A stretch of 64,000 bases of DNA from Macrotis lagotis (GCF_037893015.1 NC_133665.1:105739937-105803936); one strand, 5' to 3'; shown: positions 1-10,508, numbered from the stretch's first letter. A program made the numbers and translations. Notes: generated from the sequence alone by a model not told the origin.

Positions 1-235
1 TATATCACTTACATTTATCAATATATTCCTAACCTCATCCTCCCCAGCTATTCCTTATAATTAAGAATAAGAAAGAGAATAAAAAGCTTCAACAAAACTA
101 ACTAAAACATTGAAAAAGTCTGACATTGTGGTAAGTGTTCCAAATTCATGGCCCTCCCATCCCTGTAAAAAAAGGTGGGAAAAGTGACCAGGCAACTCTT
201 TAAGATTTAAAGTTGCAGATGAGTTGTTATTTTTG
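1..235 (-). mobile_element. Possible L1 3'-region fragment, antisense
   Basis: The order of short phrases here (a CCCCAG motif, a TTATAA step, an A-rich stretch, then CAAAACTAA) is shared with positions 49,430-49,640, so both look like copies of one dispersed element. I read it as the 3' region of a marsupial L1 in reverse orientation, from memory of similar L1 tails. The copy is old and has no clear boundaries. A short L2-like tail (AATAAATGTTTG) follows near 348. Confidence 0.4.
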
Positions 236-399
236 GCTTTGGTGGAGGGCATTTCCATTCCAGAAATTTCTCACCTTGATAGATTAAGTCCAGATATCAA
301 TATACCCCCAAAAGATAACATAATATCTTGTATATATTAGTCATTTAATAAATGTTTGTGAGATGAGCCTTTCCTTTAAGTGGGGAGTGGAAGGAGATG

Positions 400-2030
400 C
401 TAGCCTGTACCAATTTCCATAGTTTTGGTGTCTTGGATGGTTCAGTGGAGGCAAGAGGATGGTACCCTCATTCACTGCCCTCAGTTGCTAAATCACCATC
501 CCAAGACAGCCAGGATTTGTCCAGGATTGGCATTTGGATTTTAATTTTTAGGAAACAAGAATTAATTATTGTGCCATTAGAAAAATCTGGTGTTTTTTTT
601 TCAGAGCAAGATGAGGATGAGTTAGTGAGAACTTCTGTTGCTGGACTCTGTTCTTTTCTGCAGGGTTATTAGGACTATCAGGTCAGTGCTAAATTGACCT
701 CAGCAGCAATCTCTTGGACTTCTTTGTTCTTCTTTGGTAATGAAAAGAAACCTGGCTACCAGTGATGTGCCCTTCCTGGTAGGGGGCCCCTGCTGAGAAG
801 GCCCTTTGCCATCCCAGCAGTGACATTGGCCTTGGCTCTGTTTGCCATCTCAGGGAAGGAAGCTGGTTGTGGGGAAACCAGATGGCTGAGAGATGAGGTG
901 AGAAATCTCTGGCCAAAGCTGCTGCTCTGGGGACCCTGGGGAGCTTGAGGGCTGGGAAAGAGATGGTACCCTTCAATCTCTGCACCATATTCCCCATCTC
1001 TTCCCTTTGCCCTCTCTTACCCTCTTCTTGCCCACTGCAGCAGGTCCAGCAAACCCCTTCCTGGGTCTACCAGCTGTTGAGATGGCATCAGGTTCTGGTG
1101 CTCCCTTCAGCCCACTTGTCCTAGGCTTCTGACTGTAATCAACTGTCGGTGGGGAACCAAGAGAAAGGATGGCAGAGTAGTTCCAATAGAGAGTATACTG
1201 AGGCAGAATACTTCCTGGCTTCTGTCCAGATCCAAAGAATTGGGGATGAGCTGTTCTTGGATCTCTCTCATTTCCATCCTGCTCTTCTCTACACCTGTTT
1301 TGGGGGGTCCTGGAGAGGGTCCTTCGTTGGAACCACTACTCCTTTGATGCCTTCTCCCTTCTTTCCCATAGTAAGAATTCTGTGAGGAAGCAAACTTGGT
1401 GGATAATAGACCTTCTGCACACAGACAGCTGGGGACTTCTGCTTTTTCTTTAAATGAGAAAATCAGAATCTATAAAAATATCAAATTGATTCATGTTGGG
1501 AATAAATATTATTCCTTGTGATACAGCTGAATCAAAGGGAGGGGCTTTTCGTGGAGGAAGATTTGTTGCTTGGAGCCGGACACTTGCTGACAACCACTTG
1601 CTCTGAGGATTTAGCCTTTGGGGTTCCAAACAACCAGTGTTCGGAAAAAAAAGTTTCAGTAGGACTGAAGAGAGGCATGAGCCAGGAGCAGCTTATAGGG
1701 CTGCGAAGCAAGTAGAAAGCTCTCAATTCTTAGTTCTGATTTCTTATGACAGTAATGTTATTTAAGATTTTCAGAGCCCTGTTCTCCAGGCTCTACTGAG
1801 CCTTTTTAGACATTAGGCAATGAAGCCTCTTCCCCATTGATGCTTGGGGAGACCTGAGAGGAAGGAATTGGTTTATTCGAGAGAGGTAAGACATCTCAGT
1901 CCTTCTCCTCCTGATTGTGCTACAAGTACAAAGGAGATGTCCTTGAAAATAGCTTGAACAGCTTGGAAGAAAAGGACTATGGGAATGCCAGTTTTTACTT
2001 GGCCTGTCAATAGGAATTATTTTTGAGGGC
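400..2030. other. Repeat-free unique segment
   Basis: About 1.6 kb in which I recognise no interspersed repeat and only trivial homopolymers. It is somewhat richer in GC than its surroundings at 740-1,130 and keeps scattered CpGs at 1,540-1,720. The open frames in it are short, lack recognisable domains and have no convincing splice-site framing. It may be neutral unique DNA or hold conserved non-coding sequence. Confidence 0.6.
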
Positions 2031-2074
2031 AAAGCCCTAGCCTAGGAAATCTTAATTCTTTTTTGGTATTATGA

Positions 2075-2185
2075 GCTCCTTTGGAAGTTTGAGGGTTTCT
2101 TCCTCAGAATAATGTTTTTAAATGCATAAAACAAAAATGTAGGATTACAAAGGAAACTAATTACACTGAAGTAGTTATCAGAGCA
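2075..2185 (+). repeat. Unnamed old dispersed element, copy 1
   Basis: This stretch shares the core ATGCATAAAA ... GATTACAAAGGAAAC with 12,195-12,270 on the same strand. The similarity is clear but decayed, as expected for an ancient interspersed repeat. I cannot name the family. Confidence 0.45.
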
Positions 2186-2189
2186 TTTT

Positions 2190-2275
2190 TTTTTCCTGAG
2201 GCAAGTCAGGGTTAAGTGACCTGCCCAGGATCACACAGCTACCAAGTGTCTGAGGCAGATTTGAAGTCAGGATTT
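2190..2275 (-). mobile_element. CORE-SINE fragment, antisense
   Basis: The stretch contains the reverse-orientation CORE-SINE signature: GGTTAAGTGACCTGCCCAGG, then CACACAGCTA, then AAGTGTCTGAGGC and a GATTTGAA box. The tRNA-like head is missing or too decayed to see. Confidence 0.7.
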
Positions 2276-2454
2276 GAAGGGTTATCAAAGGATTAAAAAG
2301 AAATTTATTACATTAAGTTAAGAAACTGTGCTCTAGAGTATTGATATTATGGAGAACTCTTGGTATTATGGAGATGGAGATGGAGAAATGGAGGATGAAG
2401 TCAAATTCCCTTTAAAACTCCCCTCCATGTAGAAATCCAACAGGAGAAGAAAGC

Positions 2455-2925
2455 AACAGGATTTCCCTTTCCCCATTCCATCCTGAACACAGCTGCCAAA
2501 GTAAAGTAATCTTGCTGGAGCTCATATCTTTCATTTATGTATTTATGTATGTATGTATGTATGTATGTATGTATCTATTTATTTATTTTTGGAGCTCATA
2601 TCTTAACGTCATCATTCTGCTCAATTAGTTTTCTCGTTGCCTTGAGAATAAAATACAAATTCTTCATCTTAGCATTTAAAAGCCTAGTTTCAACCTATCT
2701 TTCTGGATTTCACCTTAATGCACTCTATATTTTAACTAAACTATTTTATGAGCCTTACCCCAAACACAATACTCTTTTACCTCCTCTATGGCATCAGAGT
2801 ATAAGTGCCTTGAAGGGTAGGTAGGGCTTGCTGGGTAGAGTATGGGAAGTATGGTGAGGACCCTGGATTGTTTTTATAACTCAGGTCCTAGCACATATTT
2901 AATAAATGTTTGGATTGAACTTAAT
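2455..2925 (+). mobile_element. L2 LINE 3' part, sense
   Basis: The order of phrases follows the 3' end of L2: CAGCTGCCAAAGT, then ATAAAATACAAA, then a closing GTCCTAGCACATATTTAATAA with a short TTTATTGAATCAAA tail repeated near 2,940. The element is interrupted at 2,531-2,590 by a TATG microsatellite insertion flanked by duplicated L2 sequence. No frame is open. Confidence 0.65.
2531..2590. repeat. (TATG)n microsatellite inserted with target duplication
   Basis: A TATG/TATT array of about 60 bp is bracketed by two perfect copies of TGGAGCTCATATCTT (2,516-2,530 and 2,590-2,604). Duplicated flanks are not expected from simple slippage. They suggest a retrotransposon-tail-only insertion, or a duplication event, that seeded the array inside the L2 copy. 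Confidence 0.75.
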
Positions 2926-3143
2926 TTAACTGAATTTATTGAATCAAATTTATTGAATCAAAACATGAACTGTCCTTTGGACAGGAACCACTCCTCCTTT
3001 GGCTCTCTTGCCATGGTAGCATTCTACATGTTGCTTTGTAGAAGTAGTAGAGTACAGAGCAGAGGTGTGCAGAACCTTCACAGCTCCTCACTCTTCAGGA
3101 TCTCCTGTCCACGTGACTTGAGCCACCTTTGTGTGTGCTTACA

Positions 3144-3146
<3 letters not shown>

Positions 3147-3195
<49 letters not shown>
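3147..3195. repeat. (TA)n(CA)n microsatellite
   Basis: About 39 bp of alternating AT passes into five CA units. A reading frame through it yields a Tyr-Ile repeat and is not coding evidence. Confidence 0.95.
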
Positions 3196-3499
3196 GAATG
3201 CATACCCACATTTGTTAGGATGGCGGTAGGTAGTAGGGATGAAACCTGTTTAAGGTCATGAAAGAGCCAGTCAGTCTGGAAGATTCTTCAAAATAGCTCG
3301 CTGCCCACAGGATTACTCCGAAGACTTCCCTCTGTCATTTTGAGCCCCTATTATTTCCTGTTTTGTGCTGTGGTATGTCCTCTGCCTACCTGTCCTTTCT
3401 TACCTCTTGACATTGGCACCCTCAGCACCTTTCTTCCCTCCATTGGTCTGATTTCCTGCCTTCCGAGAATTTTCTAACTTCTTCATGGAGGAGAGTTTT

Positions 3500-3660
3500 A
3501 AGTGGAATTCAACTTTAACCTCCATATCTTCATCTGTAAGTTTGACTTTATTCTTGTCCTCTCCATACCTCACAGAGGATTTAGGTTAGTTGAATGATGA
3601 TGATTATAAAAACACTTAGCATTGTTTCAGACTGTAAAAATATTGCTGTATTTGGTGGGA
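3500..3660 (+). mobile_element. MIR-type SINE, sense
   Basis: The TTTAACCTCCATATCTTCAT and CATCTGTAA phrases followed by CCTCACAGAGGATT and AAACACTTAGCATTGT match the order of the 3' half of MIR. It contains the first copy of a 37-bp exact repeat (3,576-3,612) that recurs at 4,645. Confidence 0.6.
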
Positions 3661-4140
3661 AACACACTGGGGCCTGAGAAGAAGAGAAGGGAAAGAAGAC
3701 TGAGAAATTACTGAGTGTTTGATCTCCACAGGATATTAGAGGAGGCTGTTGGTTAGGATGTCACAGGTATCTCTCAGAACAAAGGCAGGGATCTCTGAGC
3801 TATTGATTAGGCTGAAAGACACAAGCCTACATGCAGAAATGTGGGAGTAAGACAAAAGGAAAGATAAAAGAATTGACCCCGACCAATCACCAAACTTGGC
3901 CTGAATACATCAGAACTGTGATTAGACCAAAACCAGCACCAGCTAGTCATGGATTGACCTTGGGTCACTGATCTTTCACAAGTGTGCATGCTTATTAAGT
4001 CTCATGCACAGTAGCTTACATACACTGTGATGATTGAGGCTCATCAGCATAACATGTATCATGTGACTGGGATGGGGTGACATATTAAGGAGTAATATGG
4101 ATTGGGCATGTTGATTAGATTGTACCCCTGATGACTCGGA

Positions 4141-4190
4141 CCAATGGCTGGTTTGGAAGGAAGGAGAAAACCTTTCAACCTATATATAAG
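4141..4190 (+). promoter_or_regulatory. LTR U3 promoter: CCAAT and TATA boxes
   Basis: CCAAT at 4,141-4,145 lies 36 bp upstream of TATATATAAG at 4,181-4,190. Transcription would be expected to start about 25-30 bp downstream, near 4,210. Whether the promoter is active cannot be told from sequence. Confidence 0.6.
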
Positions 4191-4257
4191 AATGAACATT
4201 GTTGTAATTTGGGGTGCTCTCAACTAGAGGGAATGCCCTTTTCTGTAGGAAATGTTA

Positions 4258-4263
4258 AATAAA
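4258..4263 (+). terminator. LTR polyadenylation signal
   Basis: AATAAA lies about 70 bp downstream of the TATA box, which gives a short R region typical of many retroviral LTRs. Confidence 0.6.
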
Positions 4264-4644
4264 AGAATCCTTCAGTCGCTCCAGGCTAAGTTTCATTATT
4301 AGTAACCATGTGACCTCACTTTGGAAAAAGAGGTTTATGATTTTTTTCATTTCTAACAAGGATTATTTTTCCATACTTTAGCAAACCAAAATACCATTAT
4401 GCTAAGCACTTCTGGAGAACTGTGAGCTTCTTGGTATTCCCATTCTGTACATCGGAGAAGACTTATCTAGGAAGGAGAGAGAAGGTTAGAAAGAAAGAAA
4501 GAAGAATGAGTAAAGGATTACAAAGGCAGACCTAGGTATTGAAACCCAATAAAAATGGTTGCATGTAAGAATGGAGGGTGTGGTTTCAGTTTGCCATTTC
4601 TACTGAAGATTTACAAAAAAGAAATAGACTTTTCTACAGCCTAA

Positions 4645-4681
4645 AGGATTTAGGTTAGTTGAATGATGATGATTATAAAAA
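4645..4681 (+). repeat. 37-bp exact direct repeat, second copy
   Basis: This copy is identical over 37 bp to 3,576-3,612. The first copy sits in its natural MIR context, whereas this one lacks the MIR flanks and runs straight into ten A residues. The pair brackets the solo LTR but lies well outside its ends, so it is not the LTR target duplication. Confidence 0.85.
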
Positions 4682-4739
4682 AAAAAGCTCAGAATTGTCA
4701 GTGAATTTATGAGGGTGGACTCAGTCCAGGCATACCCAA

Positions 4740-4975
4740 AGAAACTTCTCTACCACAGCTTCACTGCTGGTTAGAGTGTCTTTGCATGAAGACCTTTAGT
4801 GATGGGAATATTCCCTACCTTCTCAGGCTCCCCATTCCACATTTAGCCAACTCTGTTAAGGAAGTTTTCCTTACATTCAGCCAAAATCTGTTTCCTAGAC
4901 TCTTTCTGCTCTCTGAGTACAAACAGAACCAATGTAATCCCTCTTCCTTTGTTTAAAAAGATTTGGTAAATATTG
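4740..4975 (-). mobile_element. CR1/L3 LINE 3' end, antisense
   Basis: The phrases TTAAGGAAGTTTTCCTTACA, CAAAATCTG, then AACAGAACCAATGTAATCCC and TCTTCC follow the antisense CR1/L3 3' end. The same element is seen in sense orientation at 37,400-37,800. Strongly diverged. Confidence 0.6.
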
Positions 4976-5699
4976 GTTTGCTTAGAATTCTTGTGTACTA
5001 ACCTTCCCTGGAGGTTGTTAAGAAGTACTGGAGATGCCTAGGTTCTTGACATGCAAGAAAACTTGTCTGTAGATGGGGAGGAGTGGTTGACCCCATGAAG
5101 TCACTGGTATCACCATCTCTCTGCTGCTTCTATCAGGATGACTACTTGGGAGTTTGGGGGGCAGGGTGTCTAAATATCCAAATATGGGTTGGGGAGAGAG
5201 TTTGCCCCCTTCCCTGCAGTCTCTTCTGTCTCTTGCTGCATCTGACTTGGCTTTTCAGCTTTTCCCTTCCTCCATATCCTTCTTTGCCTCCAGGAGCTCT
5301 ACAATCCTTTGAATTATAAGGGGCAGATATAATTTGTTTTGTTAAAGAATTCATCTCATCATTCATTTGCCTTTTTTGGGGGGGGGTCAGGATTCTGGTT
5401 GGAGTATAGACTTTTTCAGGTTTCAAGCACCATTGTATGATATATTTGCTTTGTCCCTTTTTATATTAAGATTCATTAATATATTCATTCTGTCTCCCAA
5501 CTTCTCCCTACTATGATAAATAAGAGATGAGAAGACTCTATTGGTACTGTGATTATTCACTGCATTGTCAGTTGTCAACATTTCTATTAAACATTTGAGA
5601 GGAAGAGCAAGTTATTTTGTTAGTCTTCTTAATGGTACTTTTCTCCTTGACCCTTGAATCCCTTTGTTTCACAATTCCAACCTGCCAGTTCTTAGTCTT
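4976..5699. other. Unassigned sequence
   Basis: I see no confident repeat or gene here. There is a poly-G run near 5,380 and AT-rich DNA at 5,440-5,590. The longer open frames at 5,083-5,426 overlap on both strands and carry no recognisable domain. Confidence 0.5.
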
Positions 5700-7965
5700 A
5701 ATTTTTATGAGACCTTCACTGCACCATGGGACTCCTTTTCTTTATTGCTCCACAGATTCTCCACAAGCTGCTCCATAAGTCTTCTCTTCAAACCCCTACT
5801 CATCAGATAATCTCACCTTCCTCTCTACTGAAAGGTTTGAAGTTCCATAAGACAAGCTCCTTCACTTCCCACCAAACCTTCAAATCTGCATGTCCACATC
5901 CTTCCTCTACTTTTTCCCTTCTGCCTTACAGTGCTTGGGAAGCACATGACCCTCCTATTTTCCAGACCAACTTTTCCATTTGTGTCCTTGATCCCGTTTC
6001 TTTTCAGTCACCTTCTGGATTATGTTTTTCATCAATCATCTTTTTTCTTTCACCATCAGCTCTTTATTTCTTCTGGCTCCCTTCCCTCTATCTTTGAACA
6101 TATTTAGGTCTCCCCTTTCTTAAAAAAGACCCCAAGTTGTCATTCCATTTCTTTCTTTCCCTTTACTGACTTGCTGTACAAAATATAGTTTATTACTGCT
6201 GGTATTCTCATTATCCTCCATCTCTCTTTATTTTGATTTGTAGTCTCAGTACTCTATGAAAACCTTTCTCTTTAAAGTTACCAGTGACCTCATAATTGCC
6301 CAAACCAGTGACTTTCCCCTCCATCCTTACCCAGTCCTCATCTTTTTTTAACCTTTCTTTAATATTGCACAACCTTAACCTTGAATTTTTTTTTTGTTAG
6401 GAATTTTAGGAACCTCCTCCCATGCATCATCAATGTCACAGCATTCTGGAACTAGGGAAGCAGTATTGCATGGAGCAATTGAAAAATCTTTGACCTGAAG
6501 TCAAAGGATCTGTGTTCAATTTCCACCTTCCACATTTATCATCTTCATCTGCATAAATTTGTCTGGTCACTTCCCTTCCCGGGACCTTAGTTTCTTCATC
6601 TGTAAAATTAAGAAGTTGGAGTAGGTGACATCTAAGGTTCAAGATCCTATGACCCCCTCTCCCTAGTCTTCTGTAACATGACTTTCTCTTGGTTCCCCTA
6701 TTGCATTTGACTGCATGCTTATTTTCTATCTCCTTCCCTGAATTCTCTTTTACCATACTACCCCTCAGATGTGAGCATGTCTCCCAAGTTTCTTCTTTGT
6801 CTGGATGTTAGGTGCAGAGGTTTAACAGAGACACAAATAAACCTTGTTTCCTTATGGAATAGCCTTGAAACGTGACTATACCAGTGTAGACTACCAGCCA
6901 TGGTAGCTACTGGATCCTGTTTCTCTTGGATACTGATTCTCTGTCTACCATTTTCCCTGTTCTTGCTTCCTGGATTTTCTTTATCAGAAAAACCTGCATT
7001 CAGTGCCTGGCTTCTCAAGATGAATTTCTTTGGTAGAACTTGGCTTCTGGCATGATAGCTCCCCAGATGGAACTGTCTATACCCAGAGCTACTGTTCACA
7101 ACAGAAATTCTTCTTTTTTCTCATTTTCACCTTCTTCCCTGGAAATCTCATCCATAGTTCCAGTCACCACCTCTGTATCAGTCACTGGCAGATCACCCCC
7201 CCCCCCAACTTGAGCTCTAGTCCCAAATTTCCAATTGCTTCTTGGTCTACTCTAACACTTCTCAAATGGTAAGTTATCAAATCTTACATATCTGAAATCA
7301 TGCTAATCCACCATTCCACCCAAACCTCCCCTTTCTCCTAACTACTCTGTTTCTATTAATAGCATTACCAAGTCTACTAGTTACTCAGGCTTGAAATTTT
7401 GGCATCACCTTTCATTCTTAACACCGTGTCCAATTGGTCGCCAAGTCCTCTTATTCTACCTCCATAAAATCTCTTGGGTCTAATCCTGTCACTCACACTA
7501 TTATTATCCTCCTTCAGCCCTTCATCATCTCTCACCTGAACTTTTGTCATAGCTTCCAGGCTTATTTGTCTGACTTCAGTCTCCTCCTCCTTGATTCTAC
7601 CTACATAGCTACCAAATCATTTTCCCAAGTGCACAAGGTCTGTCCAAGTGCACAAGGTCTCTACATGGCACTCCCTTGGTCTACAACCTTTGGAATCTTC
7701 CTCTTGCCCACCAAATAAAGTACCAGCTTCTTAGCCAGGTGTTCAAAGTCTCCCATAATCTGACTCCCTCTCACTTTCCAGTTTTACTTCTTAGTAAGTA
7801 GAAAGTCAAATTGACTGGATCTCACCCTGCTCTCTAACCTTATTCTCCACCCTCTCCTCTTCCATTATTCCTTTTTTATATTTGTGTTTACTATTCCCCA
7901 TGTTTAGAATGGTCTCTGCTCTTTATTTTTCACTCTTTATTTCCATTTTTTGAAATTCCTTCCAG
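5700..7965 (+). mobile_element. Long L2 LINE copy, sense, ORF2 to 3' region
   Basis: This is the longest L2 in the window. In order it keeps: AAAGTTACCAGTGACCTCAT (reverse transcriptase region, 6,277), CTCTCTTGG-type phrases near 6,680, a stretch near 7,140-7,200 that aligns with the region around the Tyr-Ala-Asp-Asp box, CACTCAGGCTTGAAAT-like text near 7,380, and CATCATCTCTCACCTGAAC (7,523), which reads IISHLNFCHS, an L2 C-terminal motif. All frames are broken by stops and shifts. It is split by a SINE at 6,440-6,655 and holds a 19-bp tandem duplication at about 7,624-7,661. Confidence 0.75.
6440..6655 (+). mobile_element. MIR/THER-type CORE-SINE within L2
   Basis: The copy shows ACCTGAAGTCAAAGGATC, GTGTTCAATTTCC, then TTTCTTCATCTGTAAAAT and TCTAAGGTTCAAGATCCTAT. 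That order fits a MIR-like head, core and 3' tail. L2 sequence resumes on the far side, so the SINE landed after the L2. Confidence 0.65.
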
Positions 7966-7984
7966 GCACCATCTCCTACTTGAA

Positions 7985-8220
7985 ATGAGGTAGCAATATA
8001 GTCCAATGGTTAGAGTGCTGCGCCTGGAGTTAGAAGACCTGAATCTGACCTCAGACTAGCTGTGTGACCTCAGGCAATTCACTTGACTTCTGTTTACCAC
8101 ACTGTAAAATGGTGATAATAATAGCATCTACCTTCCAGGGTTGATGTGAGGATCAAAGGTGATAATATTTGTAAAGTGCTTAACATGGAGTTATATAAAT
8201 GCTAGCTATGATGATGTTGA
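7985..8220 (+). mobile_element. MIR/MAR1-type CORE-SINE, sense
   Basis: CCAATGGTTAGAGTGCTGCG forms the tRNA-like head. TGACCTCAGACTAGCTGTGT and AATTCACTTGACTTC form the CORE, and GTAAAATGGTGATAATAATA leads into a GTAAAGTGCTTAACA tail. L2 sequence lies on both sides, so this is another insertion into the same L2 tract. Confidence 0.75.
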
Positions 8221-8225
8221 AGTAT

Positions 8226-8432
8226 CTTAAGCCAAAGGTAATCTTTTCATCCTCAAATCTCATGTCTCTGAATTCTCCTGTGTGCTTCTCCCTTTCTAAC
8301 TTGTATTATTTATTTGTATTCAAAGCTTATTTTGTAATCCCTTTGATACTAGAGAAAAAATTGCATTTTTTAACCTTTGTAACCTTATCATCCAATAGAG
8401 CACCTTGATTGAACATAGTAGGTGTGCAACAC
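8226..8432 (+). mobile_element. L2 3' end, sense
   Basis: The order TTATTTATTTGTATTCAAAG, a run resembling the L2 start of 3' UTR, and a closing GAACATAGTAGGTGTGCAAC matches the L2 3' terminus. It is probably the continuation of the copy that ends at 7,965. Confidence 0.55.
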
Positions 8433-8439
8433 TTCCTTG

Positions 8440-9640
8440 TTTAACTTGTTTTTTTAAATAGACTCAGCATCATCAACACACATCCACTGATGGATGCTAG
8501 GATAAAACACATTTTTTAATATTGAAAGAATTCAATTGATTTTTTTGCTTTGGCTACAATCTTTCTTGACCTCTGAGGACTTCGTGAAGACTGAGAGATT
8601 CGGATGCTCTAATCAGCAGATGATGAAGGCAGCTACCAGGAATCAAAGCCAAACAGTCTCAGGAGTCCCTCTCATGAGCAGAAAATAAATACATTTCTAA
8701 AATTGACTGCAACAAAATATTACTGTTTTTCACCCAGAGTCAAAAAAAAAGTTTTCCTCACTTCTGGTCTTGAATCTATACTATGCCCTGGATCAATAGG
8801 AATATGGAAGGTTTGTTGACTTTCTTGGGCAACAAAATTGGTAGCAGAATGTTATGATGGTGTTTCAAATAGAATTTATTTTATTTTCCTCATAAACTTT
8901 AATCTTCCTTCAAACTTACCCATTTTTTGTGGTGGTTTCCATTCACCAGATTTCCAGCCTTGAGATCCTCTTAAATTTGAACCTTTTTCCTCAACTACCA
9001 CCCCTCCCATAAACAGTCTGTTGTCTATTCTTGTTATGTGAGCAAAATCAAGATCTTCAAAAGGGACTGGTTTCCAGGTGAGAAAATCAAAAGCATTAAG
9101 TAAATTAAGACTCAGGACTGTTGGGTGAGCTTTCCCTGACCTTCTGCTTTAAAGAATCATTGAATATTTGATTGTTCTGGAAAAGGCCTTAGAGATCTTA
9201 GCTCCTAAGAGGTTAAAATGCATGGAGAGAAGGGCCCTAATAAGTTAATAGTACATTAAAAGTTGAAACCCTCAGTGACCGGTTGGTTATGATGTAAAGG
9301 AGATTCTAGCATCATGTCAGGGTTGAAGGAGATGTCCTCTTTAACATCTGCAATTCTAAGGGCTCTTGAGTACCAATCCAGTGTCCTTTTCAATATAGTA
9401 GGCAAAAATAAATATATACTGTTTAAAAGTATTTTAAGTTCATTTTTAAAATTCTAAATTTAACCAACACCAAAAAAGAATATTTCCATATACAAAGTAA
9501 AACAGGAAAATAAGATTATATGTGAAGCTATGAATTTCTATTATGTATATAGCCTGCTTTTTTTTAAAAAAGTACATAATAAATTCATTGTTACTTTTGA
9601 AGCTGTCCTACTTATCCATTTCCTTATGAAATCCCTTCTA
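8440..9640. other. Repeat-poor segment
   Basis: Unique-looking DNA without a confident repeat, apart from a possible short SINE remnant near 9,140-9,230. It is CpG-poor, with a few CpGs at 8,580-8,610. No exon-like frame. Confidence 0.5.
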
Positions 9641-9653
9641 TTCTATACATTTT

Positions 9654-9796
9654 CTTTTTTCTTTTTTTTAGGTTTTTGCAAGGCAATGGGGTTAAGTGGC
9701 TTGCCCAAGGCCACACAGCTAGGTAATTATTAAGTGTCTGAGGTCGGATTTGAACTCAGGTACTCCTCACTCCAGGGCCAGTGCTCTATCCACTTA
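9654..9796 (-). mobile_element. WSINE1-type CORE-SINE, antisense
   Basis: A T-run (reverse of the SINE tail) precedes GCAAGGCAATGGGGTTAAGT, GCCACACAGCTAGGTAATTA and the CTCTATCCACT head. Imperfect 13-bp duplications lie at 9,641-9,653 and 9,797-9,809 (TTCTATACATTTT against TTCTGTGCATTTT). The tRNA-like head end is slightly truncated. Confidence 0.9.
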
Positions 9797-9814
9797 TTCT
9801 GTGCATTTTAAAAA

Positions 9815-10508
9815 TAAAATACATTAAGGACTTTTTTCTTTTGGTGTTAATATTATTGGAAGCCCTCTTCTACCTCTTCCTCTCCCCTTTCCCCTGCAAA
9901 GAAAAACACAATCTTTGTAGCAAGTAAACAAGTACACAAAGCAGTCACTCACACTGACTGGGTTTGAAAATGTTGTCTTTTGCATCTTGAACTCATCATT
10001 TCTCTGTCAGATTGGTAGCATGCTTCAATATCAGGCCTCTGATATTGTTGATCATGAGGCTGATCAGAATTTTTAAGTCTTTCAAAGTTGTTTGTCTTTT
10101 TAATGTTATTACCATGTAAATTGTTCCCCTGGTTCTATACTCCTCACTCAGCATTAGTTCATAGAAGTTTTCCCTAAAGATTTCTCTGAAGACTGTCCCT
10201 TTCATCATTGTTATTATTGTAGTAATATTCTCTTTACATTCATCTACCTTAATTTGCTCAGCCATTCCTCAAATGATGGGCATTCACATAGCTTCCAGTT
10301 ATTTCTGTAACAAAAACAGGCATTATGAATATTTTTGTATATGTAAATCCTTTTCCTCTTTAATCTCTTTGGGCGTGTAGATCTATACTATTTAGCTCTA
10401 GATCAAAATTTAGTGACTTCTAAGGAACAGTTCCAGATTGCTTTATAGAAAGACCAGACTGATTCATAGCTCTACCCAACAATGTATCAGGGTGCCTGTC
10501 TTAGAATG
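9815..10508 (-). mobile_element. Old L1 fragment, ORF2 C-terminus and 3' region, antisense
   Basis: Phrases such as GCATTAGTTCATAGAAGTTT, GGGCATTCACATAGCTTCCA and ATGAATATTTTTGTATATG are the antisense of the L1 ORF2 C-terminal region and keep the order seen at 43,490-43,860 and 58,050-58,250. A 90-codon open stretch on the minus strand (9,996-10,265) is part of this degraded frame. The copy is 5'-truncated and diverged. Confidence 0.75.

Larger units (their letters stand above)
3759..4358 (+). mobile_element. Solo LTR of an endogenous retrovirus, 600 bp
   Basis: The element starts TGTCACAGG and ends TTCTAACA, so it has TG...CA ends, and is flanked on both sides by AGGA (3,755-3,758 and 4,359-4,362). 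It has LTR promoter architecture: CCAAT at 4,141, TATATATAAG at 4,181 and AATAAA at 4,258, leaving about 95 bp of 3' R-U5. No gag, pol or env sequence and no second LTR lie beside it, so it is a solo LTR left by recombination. The 4-bp duplication is typical of gamma/class I elements. Family not identified; boundaries were inferred from the terminal dinucleotides and the duplication. Confidence 0.7.

Noticed and set aside
2842..3261. 139-codon forward frame with a Tyr-Ile stretch
   Set aside because: It crosses the end of an L2 and the TA microsatellite; no conserved protein sequence.
3576..4681. The 37-bp pair as target duplication of one large insertion
   Set aside because: Known integrases and L1 endonuclease rarely give 37 bp, and the DNA between includes part of the native MIR and an LTR with its own 4-bp duplication.
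5726..7718. Several frames of 80-123 codons on both strands
   Set aside because: They fall inside a decayed L2 and an inserted SINE; frames are fragmented.
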